Below are positions 52,812-63,350 of a stretch of 64,000 nt of DNA, one piece after another. This stretch comes from Nocardioides eburneiflavus (GTDB lineage Bacteria > Actinomycetota > Actinomycetes > Propionibacteriales > Nocardioidaceae), in NCBI RefSeq assembly GCF_004785795.1, contig NZ_SRRO01000001.1, positions 4,526,001-4,590,000 on the forward strand, in the 5' to 3' direction. The translations under genes were made by a program, and so were the position numbers. Positions within the stretch are counted from its first letter, which is position 1; every line of letters begins with the position of its first letter. The notes under the pieces were generated by a model that did no database searches, had not been told where the DNA came from, and was given only the letters and a program-made list of their open reading frames with translations.

Positions 52812-53894
52812 TCACGCGCCGGGACGGACCGCCCGCCGTGCCGACCACTCGCCGTGACCGACCGCATTCACCGCGCGCACCCGGAACCAGTGACGGCGAC
52901 CCGCCTCCAGCCCGGTGACGACCAGGCGCTCCCGGTCGGAACGGATCGTCCGGCCGGCCGCACGCGGGTGCCGGGCGACGCGGACCTCGTAGCCGGTGAC
53001 CGGGCTCCTTCCCGTGCGCGACGGCGGGCGCCAGCGCACGCGCACGCCGTCGCGCACCGCGCGGACCCGAACCCGCCGGGGATTGCTGGGGACTGTCGTC
53101 GTGGCGGGCGTGGTGGGGGCGGACGTGGTCGGCGCCGAGGTCGGCGAGGCGGGGGGCAGGGCCGGCGGCGCCTCGCCGTCGAAGCCGAAGTCCTGCGTCG
53201 TGGTGGCGGCGAAGTCCACCTGGAGGCGGACGCTGGCGCCGGGGGGCGCTGTGGACGGCAGGTCGCCCGGCACGCGGTCGATCCGCACCAGGACGTCGCG
53301 ATCCGCGACGACGTAGGGGATGCGGTAGCCCCCGGCTGCGTCCGAGGTGTAGGTGAAACCGCCCTCGGCACCGTCGTTGGCGTAGACCCGTGCGCCGGCG
53401 ATGCCCGGCTCCCCGGGCTCGCGGACACCGTCCCCGTCGTGGTCGTTCCACACCACACCCGCCACCGAGCCCACCGGCGCGACCGTCCCGAGCTCGGGGA
53501 CGGGCGTCGTCGATCCGGCGTCGACCTGCACCACGTGGCCGCCGGCCGTCTGCGTCCATCCCTGGTAGGACCCGATGCGGATCGTCACGGTCCAGCTCCC
53601 AGCGGCAAGGCCCGTCAGGGTCCAGGTGCCGTCGGCCCACGTGCACCTGTGGCCCTCGGGCGCCGGGAGGGACGCATGGTCTGCGCACACCCCGACCTGG
53701 GCCTGGTCGTCGCCGTCCAGAGGCGGCTCGCCGGTGTCCCGCACGCCGTCGCCGTCGGTGTCGAAGAACACCGTGCCAGTGAGGGAGCCGGTGTCCTCTG
53801 CGTGGGCGGGTGCGCCGGCCCGCGCGACCACGACGAGGGCGACCGCGAGCGCGGCCGCGAGGGCGGGTCGGACCGCGGCCTGCCACCTGCCCAT
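52812..53894 (-). CDS. Secreted protein with two SdrD B-like domains and a fibronectin III domain
   Basis: A 360-aa protein with a signal peptide (cleavage after about residue 30, AHA). Two B-like domains each begin with a calcium-binding loop: TDGDGVRDTGEPPL near residue 45 and NDHDGDGVREPGEPGI near 155. A linker of Pro, Thr and Ser (about residues 240-275) leads to a C-terminal FN3 domain with a VTGYEVRVARHP strand and GRRHWFRVRAVNAVGHG. It has no sorting signal and no membrane anchor, so it is probably released. The role may be adhesion or binding to wall glycan. It lies between the HAD gene and proS. Confidence 0.82.
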   Translation of the reverse strand: MGRWQAAVRPALAAALAVALVVVARAGAPAHAEDTGSLTGTVFFDTDGDGVRDTGEPPLDGDDQAQVGVCADHASLPAPEGHRCTWADGTWTLTGLAAGSWTVTIRIGSYQGWTQTAGGHVVQVDAGSTTPVPELGTVAPVGSVAGVVWNDHDGDGVREPGEPGIAGARVYANDGAEGGFTYTSDAAGGYRIPYVVADRDVLVRIDRVPGDLPSTAPPGASVRLQVDFAATTTQDFGFDGEAPPALPPASPTSAPTTSAPTTPATTTVPSNPRRVRVRAVRDGVRVRWRPPSRTGRSPVTGYEVRVARHPRAAGRTIRSDRERLVVTGLEAGRRHWFRVRAVNAVGHGEWSARRAVRPGA

Positions 53895-53985
53895 GACGCC
53901 TCCTCGGGGTGCCTGCTCAGGCTACGACCGGGAGGCCGGTGCCGTCACTGCCGGACGGGGAACCACCCGGCCCGCATCGTGGAGG

Positions 53986-54010
53986 CCGTGAGCCGGCGGC
54001 CGGCTCACGG
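53986..54010 (-). terminator. Terminator hairpin downstream of proS
   Basis: An 11-bp perfect stem (53986-53996 with 54000-54010, GTGAGCCGG core) with a three-base loop lies ten bases past the proS stop. Confidence 0.8.
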
Positions 54011-54019
54011 GCTCCATGG

Positions 54020-55795
<1,776 letters not shown>

Positions 55796-55860
55796 GGGCG
55801 CAACGATAGGGGTGGGCCTTCCGGGACGGCGAACCAGATTCGTCCTCGGACCCCGCGAGA

Positions 55861-55882
55861 CCGCCGCCAGAGGTGGCGGCGG
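55861..55882 (-). terminator. Terminator hairpin downstream of the CHAT gene
   Basis: CCGCCGCCA (55861-55869) pairs with TGGCGGCGG (55874-55882) around GAGG. It lies 66 bases past the CHAT gene stop and upstream of proS. Confidence 0.65.
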
Positions 55883-55948
55883 GTCGCACGTACGACCGCC
55901 CCCCACGTGCCATGCGCCGCCACCATCCGGCGGACGTGCGGCGGCGGC

Positions 55949-58543
55949 TCAGGTCCCCAGAACGGTGAACGACGCAGCGGTCGCGGCGAGCACCGGGTCG
56001 CCGGCGGCGACCTCGCGCGCGGCGAGCATCGCGTCGCCGAGTCCGCCGCCCTGCCGGAGCCGGGCGTGCAGCGCGACCATGACGTCGACGGTCGCGGCGT
56101 CGTCGACCTCGGCGAGGCTGGACACCACGCCGGCGGTGCCCATCGACAGCAGCGCGGCGGCGAGGCCGAGGAGCTCCTGGTCGCCGACCGGCTGCATGAC
56201 GCCGGACTCGCAGGCCGACAGCACGACCCGGTGGGGCGGGCGCTCGAGTCGCTGCAGGTCGTGCACCAGCAGCGGGCCGTCCGCGAGGGTCAGGGAGGAG
56301 AAGAGCGGGCTGTCCTCGCGGAAGTGGCCGTGGGCGGCGACGTGGGCCAGCGAGGCACCGTCGAGGGCGGCGAGCGCGGCCGCCACCGTCGCGGCGTCAC
56401 CGTCGAGCACCACTGCGCCGGGGTCCTCCGCGGCCACCGCGGGCACCTCGGCCCCACCACTCCCGAGCCCCGGCCCGACGAGCATCACGCGCCGGTCGTC
56501 GTCGGCAGGGACGGCCCCGCGGGCCCGGAGCCACAGGCGCGCCGACGGCGTGCTGGTGACCGGCCGGTGCACGAGCGAGGGCAGCAGCCCCCACGGCACG
56601 CCCTGCAGTGCAGCGGTGCCGGAGACCACGATGCGCGACTCCTCCACGCCATCGAGAGCCGCGCCGAGCAGGGATCGTTCGAGTCGCGCCCCGGCGACGT
56701 CCAGCTGCGCACGGCGGCCGCGCGCGGCCTGGCGCAAGGTGAAGAGGGCGAAGTCGACGGCCGTCGCGGCGGCCGCGGCCTCGCCGACGACGCGGTGCCG
56801 TACGCGTCCGCGGCCTGCAGTGAGTGCGTGCAGGACGCCGTCGACCTCGGTGAGCTCGACCAGGACGGTGTCGTCCTCGCGCAGGGCGTCGAGGAGCTCG
56901 CGCACGTCGAGCGCCGAGGCGATCTCCCCCGACCCGCGTGCCTGGAGGACACGCTGTCGCACCCGCTGCTCGAGGCGGTTCGCGCGCGCCTCGAGCGCCG
57001 CCGTGGGGATGCCCTCGGCGCGGGCGAGGTCGAGCCGCCGACGCTGTGCGCGGAGTGCAGCGAGGTCATCGCGGGTCTGGGCATCGTGGGCGCCGCCGGT
57101 CGTCGTTGCTGGCGTGGCCAGCGCGGTGGCCCGCCAGCGCTCGGCCCAACGGAGCAGCTGACGGGCGTCGTCGGACGCCACCGCCGTGCGAGTGCCGAGC
57201 TCGGCCAGCACCGCTCCGTGACCCGAGGACACAGCGCGCAGCTCCTGGCTGCCGAGGGTCGCCCGGTGCTCGTCGAGCGCGCGCAGGCCCCTCTCGCACG
57301 CCCGCAGGACCCCACCGGAGTCGCCGGCCAGCTCGCGTGCCCGGGCCTGTGCCAGCCAGCCGAGGGCGCGCAGGGCTGACGTGGGTGCCTGCCGGAAGGA
57401 GGCGGCCTCGCCGAGCCACTGGACGGCCAGGTCCGCTGCCCGCGCGGACCGGACCCGGGCGGCGAGGGCCGCGCCCAGGAGCAGGGCATGGGGCAGCTGC
57501 GGGGCCCGGGCGTCCCGCATGCCACCGACGACCTTGTCCGCGCGCCGCAGCAACGCGACCGGTGACCCGCCAGCGCGGTCCCCTGCGGTGACGGACAGCA
57601 GCTCGGCGTCGAGCCGGTGGACGTCACGTGACTGCGCACGCATGAGTGCCGAGCCTGTGTCGGCGGCCGCCCTCGCACGTGACCAGTCCCCGGCCGCGAG
57701 CGCGACCTCGGCCACGGCCACCAGCAGGTCGGCGTGCTCGCGAGCCTGCAGCGGCCGGGCGACCAGGGCGGACTCCACGAGGGCGAGCGCGTCCTGCGCG
57801 AGCCCACCGGACAGATAGGCGGTGGCCCGGTCCAGGACCAGGTCGACGTTGGTCACGCCCATCGCGTCGAAACGTGCCGCCGCCGCTGCGTACTGCTCCA
57901 GCGCCCGCGGCAGGTCACCGCGGAGGAAGGCCAGCCACCCGATGTTGTGCTCGGTGAAGGCGACGCCCGCCTCGTCACCGATGCGTGCGGAGAGTGCGCG
58001 GGACGCCGCGAACGCCGATGCGGCCGACTCGGCCTCGCCCAGCCGGACGTCGACGAGGCCCTGGAGGTTCAGCACGCGGGCCTCCCACACCTCGTCCCCG
58101 GAGACCGCGAAGATCCGGCGTGCCCGCGCCAGGTCCGCCGCGCTCTCCTCGAAGCGCGCGAGCAGGTGACCCAGCACGTAGGCGCGGCGGTAGAGCACCC
58201 GGCCGAGCGGAACACCCTCGAGGGCGGACGCTGCCTCGCCGAGGTGGCGAAGTCCCTGTCCCATGTGGCCGGCGACGCACAGGGAGAGTCCCAGGGTCGC
58301 CATGGCGTCGGCCGAGCGGGACGTGTCGCCCGAGCGTCGGGCCAGCCGCAGGGCGGCGCGGAGCTCGCGCAGCCCCGCGTCCGTGTCGCCGAGATCGCGC
58401 AGCAGGATCCCCACGACCTGGTGTCCGATCGACGCGAGCGCCGGGTCCGGGTGCGGCACGAGGACCTGCTCGGCGCGTGTGCGTGCTGCGACCGGATCGA
58501 TGAACATGGTGCGCAGCAGCTCCTCCGCCTCGTCGCGCTCCAC
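55949..58543 (-). CDS. CHAT-domain caspase-like protease with TPR repeats
   Basis: An 864-aa protein. The first 500 residues are helical TPR-like repeats (for example GVAFTEHNIGWLAFLRGDLPRALE). A charged coiled stretch (about 470-520) leads to the C-terminal CHAT domain of the caspase clan. The catalytic dyad is His738 in AHGHF and Cys778 in LSACESG. No signal or membrane segment. It starts 79 bp from the divergent subtilisin-like gene. GTG 58543 was chosen because GAGGA lies about eight bases before it; GTG 58567 would add eight residues. The substrate is unknown. The family occurs in conflict and cell-death systems. Confidence 0.88.
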   Translation of the reverse strand: MERDEAEELLRTMFIDPVAARTRAEQVLVPHPDPALASIGHQVVGILLRDLGDTDAGLRELRAALRLARRSGDTSRSADAMATLGLSLCVAGHMGQGLRHLGEAASALEGVPLGRVLYRRAYVLGHLLARFEESAADLARARRIFAVSGDEVWEARVLNLQGLVDVRLGEAESAASAFAASRALSARIGDEAGVAFTEHNIGWLAFLRGDLPRALEQYAAAAARFDAMGVTNVDLVLDRATAYLSGGLAQDALALVESALVARPLQAREHADLLVAVAEVALAAGDWSRARAAADTGSALMRAQSRDVHRLDAELLSVTAGDRAGGSPVALLRRADKVVGGMRDARAPQLPHALLLGAALAARVRSARAADLAVQWLGEAASFRQAPTSALRALGWLAQARARELAGDSGGVLRACERGLRALDEHRATLGSQELRAVSSGHGAVLAELGTRTAVASDDARQLLRWAERWRATALATPATTTGGAHDAQTRDDLAALRAQRRRLDLARAEGIPTAALEARANRLEQRVRQRVLQARGSGEIASALDVRELLDALREDDTVLVELTEVDGVLHALTAGRGRVRHRVVGEAAAAATAVDFALFTLRQAARGRRAQLDVAGARLERSLLGAALDGVEESRIVVSGTAALQGVPWGLLPSLVHRPVTSTPSARLWLRARGAVPADDDRRVMLVGPGLGSGGAEVPAVAAEDPGAVVLDGDAATVAAALAALDGASLAHVAAHGHFREDSPLFSSLTLADGPLLVHDLQRLERPPHRVVLSACESGVMQPVGDQELLGLAAALLSMGTAGVVSSLAEVDDAATVDVMVALHARLRQGGGLGDAMLAAREVAAGDPVLAATAASFTVLGT

Positions 58544-58610
58544 ACGCCCATCCTCGCGGATCAGCACAGGAAACTCTGCGAAACCGTCGTACGCGGAAGC
58601 CGACCGGCGC

Positions 58611-58625
58611 TAGCGTCGAACCATG
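58611..58625 (+). promoter_or_regulatory. Predicted -10 box of a leaderless promoter for the S8 protease
   Basis: TAGCGT at 58611-58616, then CGAACC, then ATG at 58623. The spacing of six is the same as at four other genes. No ribosome binding site is visible. Confidence 0.5.
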
Positions 58626-59906
58626 GCGGGCGACTGGAAGATCGGCAGCGACGAGCGACGGCGTGCGACGGACCAGCTGCGGAGCTTCCGCGCGGCCAAC
58701 GACGGCGGGGTGGCGTGGGACACCGAGGCCCCCGCCGACTTCACCTACATCTTCCACCCCGACCGGGTGCTGGTGCGCGCCGCGGACGCGGAGAGGTTCG
58801 AGGGACTCGTGGCGCAGCTGGGAGATCGCGTCCTGCTGGGCGACGTCCGCCGCGACGACGTATCGCTGCTGGACGGTGAGCTGGTGCGGTACCTCCTGCC
58901 CGAGCGTCGGGAGGGACAGTCCGTGCCCGACGTCCTCGACCTGCTCGAGGCGGGCGGGCTGCGACTCGGCGCGGCGTCGCCCGACCACTGGGTGCACGTC
59001 GCCCCAGGCGGGGGTGGCGGCCACCTGTGCCCCGCCATCGAACCCCAGGAGACCGGCCTCACCGAGCCGTGGCCGCCCGTCGCCCCGCAGGAGAAGGGGC
59101 ACGAGGTGAGCGTGGTGGTCGTCGACACCGGCTGGCACCCGCCCGCTGCGACCGACCCCCGTACGCCGTGGCTGAAGGGCGTCGAGGGTGACGACGAGCT
59201 GAACGGCCCTGTTCTCCGTCCGTACGCCGGCCACGGCACGTTCATCGCCGGCGTGGTGCGGTGCGTGGCGCCGGTGACGAAGGTGTTCGTCGAGGGGTTC
59301 GCGATCGGCGGCGTCGGTGGCGGAGGCATCCTCGAGTCCGACCTCGTCGTGCAGCTCGAGGAGGCCCTCGACCACGATCCGCAGGTCATCAACCTCTCGG
59401 CGGGGTGCCGCACCCGGCTCGACCTGCCGTCGATCGCGCTCGAGACGTTCTACCGCACCAGGCTCCGAAAGCGGGACTGCGTGCTGGTGGCTGCCGCGGG
59501 CAACGACTCGTGGGCGGCGCCGTTCTGGCCCGCGGCCTTCGACTGGTGCGTCGGCGTGGGCTCGCTCGACCGCAACGGCCGGGTCTCGGCGTACTCCAAC
59601 TTCGGCGTCTCCGCGGACGTCTACGCGCTCGGGCGCAACCTCGTGAACGCCTTTCCGGACGGGACGTTCGAGTGCAACGAGACTCCCGACATCGGTGACG
59701 TCCGGGTCTTCAGCACCGGCATGGCGCGGTGGAGCGGCACGTCGTTCGCCGCCCCCGTCGTCGCGGGACTGATCGCCCGCGAGATCAGCGAGACCGGGGC
59801 GTCAGCCGCCGACGCGCGCGACATCGTCCTGGCCGGGGCTGCCTACGACTCCGACCCGACGATCGGGCCGCTGATGGAGCTCCGGCAGCCCTACCCCCGC
59901 CCCTGA
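58623..59906 (+). CDS. Cytoplasmic subtilisin-like serine protease (S8)
   Basis: A 427-aa protease. The catalytic triad is intact: Asp168 in VVDTGW, His204 in GHGTFIAG, and Ser374 in GTSFAAPV, with oxyanion Asn294 in AAAGND. The first 155 residues form an N-terminal domain without similarity that I recognise, and there is no signal peptide or lipobox, unusual for subtilases. It is divergent from the CHAT protein and converges with the small protein/sigma factor pair. Three proteolysis or regulation genes together suggest one pathway. Substrate unknown. Confidence 0.88.
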   Translation: MAGDWKIGSDERRRATDQLRSFRAANDGGVAWDTEAPADFTYIFHPDRVLVRAADAERFEGLVAQLGDRVLLGDVRRDDVSLLDGELVRYLLPERREGQSVPDVLDLLEAGGLRLGAASPDHWVHVAPGGGGGHLCPAIEPQETGLTEPWPPVAPQEKGHEVSVVVVDTGWHPPAATDPRTPWLKGVEGDDELNGPVLRPYAGHGTFIAGVVRCVAPVTKVFVEGFAIGGVGGGGILESDLVVQLEEALDHDPQVINLSAGCRTRLDLPSIALETFYRTRLRKRDCVLVAAAGNDSWAAPFWPAAFDWCVGVGSLDRNGRVSAYSNFGVSADVYALGRNLVNAFPDGTFECNETPDIGDVRVFSTGMARWSGTSFAAPVVAGLIAREISETGASAADARDIVLAGAAYDSDPTIGPLMELRQPYPRP

Positions 59907-59922
59907 GGGGCCGAGTCAGCGC

Positions 59923-60384
59923 TCAGAGCTCGACCCAGCGGCTGCTGACCGCCTTGCGGCGGTAGCGGACCGTGAAGCGGATCGACCCGGTCGGCTCCGC
60001 GGCGATCGCGAAGAACCCCACCTCGTCGAGGTCGGTCGTCCAGCTCTGCCCGTCGGTGGTCTCGACCTCGACCTCGACGGAACGCAGGTCCCCGTCGAAG
60101 TCGAGCAGCTGTCCACGCACCTGGCCCTCGTCGAGCTCGGCGTCGAGCGACCAGCCCTCGGCGGCGGTGAAGTAGAGGATCCGGGACGTGCCCAGCCCCC
60201 TCACCTGTGCGGCGGGCTCGTCGGCGGAGTCGCGCACCAGGACGAGCATCTCCCACTCGTCGTCGAGGTCGGCGGCCGCGACCACCGCGATCATCGTCGC
60301 GACCAGGTCGGGTGGCGGCGGGTCGTAGGTCGTCCACATGTCACGCAGCTCCACGAGGAGAGCGGCGTCGCTCTCGGCGGTCAT
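59923..60384 (-). CDS. Protein of unknown function coupled to sigma factor (153 aa)
   Basis: Function not recognised. Residues 1-55 are helical and acidic (including DMWTTYDPPPPDLV), and the rest is beta-rich, with EWEMLVLVRDS, SVEVEVETTDGQ and SIRFTVRYRRK strands. Acidic overall, with no membrane segment or Cys. ATG 60384 overlaps the stop of the sigma gene (ATGA), so it is translated with it and could be a partner such as an anti-sigma or adaptor protein, but no family motif proves it. The 3' end faces the S8 protease gene 16 bp away. Confidence 0.65.
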   Translation of the reverse strand: MTAESDAALLVELRDMWTTYDPPPPDLVATMIAVVAAADLDDEWEMLVLVRDSADEPAAQVRGLGTSRILYFTAAEGWSLDAELDEGQVRGQLLDFDGDLRSVEVEVETTDGQSWTTDLDEVGFFAIAAEPTGSIRFTVRYRRKAVSSRWVEL

Positions 60385-60974
60385 CGCTCGCCTCCTCTCG
60401 ATAGGGCGGTTCGGACCTTGGCCAGGCATCGTGCCCGCGTGGGCCCGATGCTCCCGACGGGCATGTCGAGCTCCTGGCTCAGCGACTGGTAGTCGGGGCG
60501 GTCCATGAAGGCCACGACCCGCAGCAGCTTGCGGCATCGCTCGTCGACGGACGCCACGGCACCCCAGAGCCGGGACGCCTCGTCGTCGAGCACGGCGAGC
60601 GCCTCGGCCGACTCCGCGTCCGGGAGTGCGGCGTGCAGCGTCTCGTCCTGCACCGGGGTCGCACGGCGTGCGGTCCGGGAATGGGCGGCTGCGCCGCGCC
60701 TGGCCGAGGTGATCAGCCAGGACGCGACCGCCTGCGGGTCCTCGATGGTCCGGTGGAGCCGTACGAAGCCGAGCCAGGTCGCCTGGACCACGTCCTCGGC
60801 GGCCTCGCGATCGAGACCGTACGCCCTCACCACGTGCCACAGGACCGGTGTCATCGCAGCAACCAGCTCGTCCACCGCACCGGCGTCCCCCTGACGCCAG
60901 GCGATGAACGCCCCACTGGCCATGTCCCACGGTGACAGGTCGGACTGCCCCTCAGTCCTACGGTCCTCTGACAT
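60381..60974 (-). CDS. ECF-type RNA polymerase sigma factor
   Basis: A 197-aa sigma factor. Region 2 contains LVAAMTPVLWHVVRAYGLDREAAEDVVQATWLGFVRL (with the VVQATWL core), and region 4 near the C-terminus has YQSLSQELDMPVGSIGPTRARCLAKV. No transmembrane anti-sigma gene is adjacent; the coupled 153-aa protein is downstream. It resembles sigma factors found beside CHAT and protease genes in other actinobacteria from memory. Start among ATG 60974, 60983 and 60992 is uncertain; no clear ribosome binding site favours one. Confidence 0.86.
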   Translation of the reverse strand: MSEDRRTEGQSDLSPWDMASGAFIAWRQGDAGAVDELVAAMTPVLWHVVRAYGLDREAAEDVVQATWLGFVRLHRTIEDPQAVASWLITSARRGAAAHSRTARRATPVQDETLHAALPDAESAEALAVLDDEASRLWGAVASVDERCRKLLRVVAFMDRPDYQSLSQELDMPVGSIGPTRARCLAKVRTALSRGGER

Positions 60975-61077
60975 GGCGACCATTGTCCCCATGTCAGCAC
61001 AGGTGTGCGTACACCCCCTGGTGATACACGGCAGGCAGATCTTTTCCTTGCCTGCGTCCGGCAGCTGGAACGGGCGC

Positions 61078-61929
61078 CTAGAACATGAGCGTCGCGAAGG
61101 TCGCGGTCTGCTCGAAGCCGACCCGGGCGTACGCCGCCCGCGCGGGCGTGTTCCAGTCGTTGACGTAGAGCGAGACCACCGGGGCCAGCCCGGAGCCGAG
61201 GACGTGGGAGACGACCGCGGCCATGCCGGTGGTGGACAACCCCTCGCCGCGGCGGTCCGGGCGTACCCAGACGCCCTGCACCTGGGCGGCGTACGGCGTC
61301 ACGCAGGCCACCTCGGCCTTGAAGACCACGCCGTCGTCGTCGAAGCTCGCCAGCGACCAGCCGCGGCCGATGAGCTGCTGGATCCGCGCGCGGTAGAGGT
61401 CTCCCCCGCCGGCATCGTTCTCCGGGGAGACGCCGACCTCCTCGGTGTACATCGCCACGCACGCGGGGTAGAGCACCTCCAGGTCGCGCGGGGTCGTGGG
61501 GCGTACGTCGGGGGCCGCCGGCACGGCGGGCGGCCGGGCGATCTCGAGGTGGGGCTGGCTGGCCCGGATCTCGCGCGGGCGGGCCCAGCGAGGCTCGATG
61601 ACCTCCCACAGCGCGGCGACCACGTCGCTGGGCCCGACGATCGTCCCGACCGTGCTGCGGCGGCGCAGGGCGACGTCGGCGAAGGCGCCGACGTCGTCGG
61701 GGGTGCACTGCACCGGGACCAGGTTGGCGCCGAGGTGGCACCCGGCGACGAGCTCGTCGCCCTCGAATCGGCCCCACACCTGGCCGCCGAGCCAGCGCTC
61801 GTCGAGGTTGGTGAGGCGGGCGCGGTAGTCGGCGAAGACGTTGACGACCGGGTCCTGCTCCGCGAGCGCGATGAAGGCGTCCCGGTCGCCCGGGCCCAGC
61901 ACTCGCACCTGCTCGCGGGTCCTCAGCAC
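61078..61929 (-). CDS. DUF4081-type GNAT acetyltransferase
   Basis: A 283-aa protein with an N-terminal DUF4081 region (about residues 8-110) and a C-terminal GNAT domain. GVWVRPDRRGEGLSTTGMAAVV carries the acetyl-CoA loop (R-x-G-E-G), and SLYVNDWNTPARAAYARVGF is the conserved motif B. It lies downstream of ispG, the usual position in actinobacteria. Substrate unknown. GTG 61929. Confidence 0.88.
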   Translation of the reverse strand: MLRTREQVRVLGPGDRDAFIALAEQDPVVNVFADYRARLTNLDERWLGGQVWGRFEGDELVAGCHLGANLVPVQCTPDDVGAFADVALRRRSTVGTIVGPSDVVAALWEVIEPRWARPREIRASQPHLEIARPPAVPAAPDVRPTTPRDLEVLYPACVAMYTEEVGVSPENDAGGGDLYRARIQQLIGRGWSLASFDDDGVVFKAEVACVTPYAAQVQGVWVRPDRRGEGLSTTGMAAVVSHVLGSGLAPVVSLYVNDWNTPARAAYARVGFEQTATFATLMF

Positions 61930-61979
61930 GATCGGAGCCTAGTGGCCTGCGCCACGGACGGGTCCGCGGCGACGACGTG

Positions 61980-63128
<1,149 letters not shown>

Positions 63129-63183
63129 GTCCGTCATCGTACGGGCCGGGCCGTCGGATCCCCGCGCCGCCATGGCCCGGCCC

Positions 63184-63318
63184 GAGCGGTGAGTGAGCCA
63201 CATTCCGCACTCGCGAAATGTGGCCACGGCACCGCCCACCGCGCGAGTCGGGCGGGACACACCGGCAGCGGTGCCCCAGCCACCTTCCGTACGAGCAGAA
63301 GGTGGCTCACGCACCGCT
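63184..63318. repeat. REP2: second pair of 53-bp imperfect palindromes
   Basis: Copy C (63184-63237) and copy D (63267-63318) repeat the palindrome seen at 37033-37170: GCGGTG, CAGCCACATTCC or GAGCCACATTCC, a variable centre, GGAATGTGG or its variants, then GCACCGC. They are about 30 bases apart. In D the core is changed from CACATT to CACCTT on one arm and compensated on the other (AAGGTGG), so the stem is preserved. They fill the 222-bp gap between ispG and the M50 protease gene. Confidence 0.85.
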
Positions 63319-63350
63319 TCCACCGCGTTCGGTGGCCGGGCGTACGGCCG

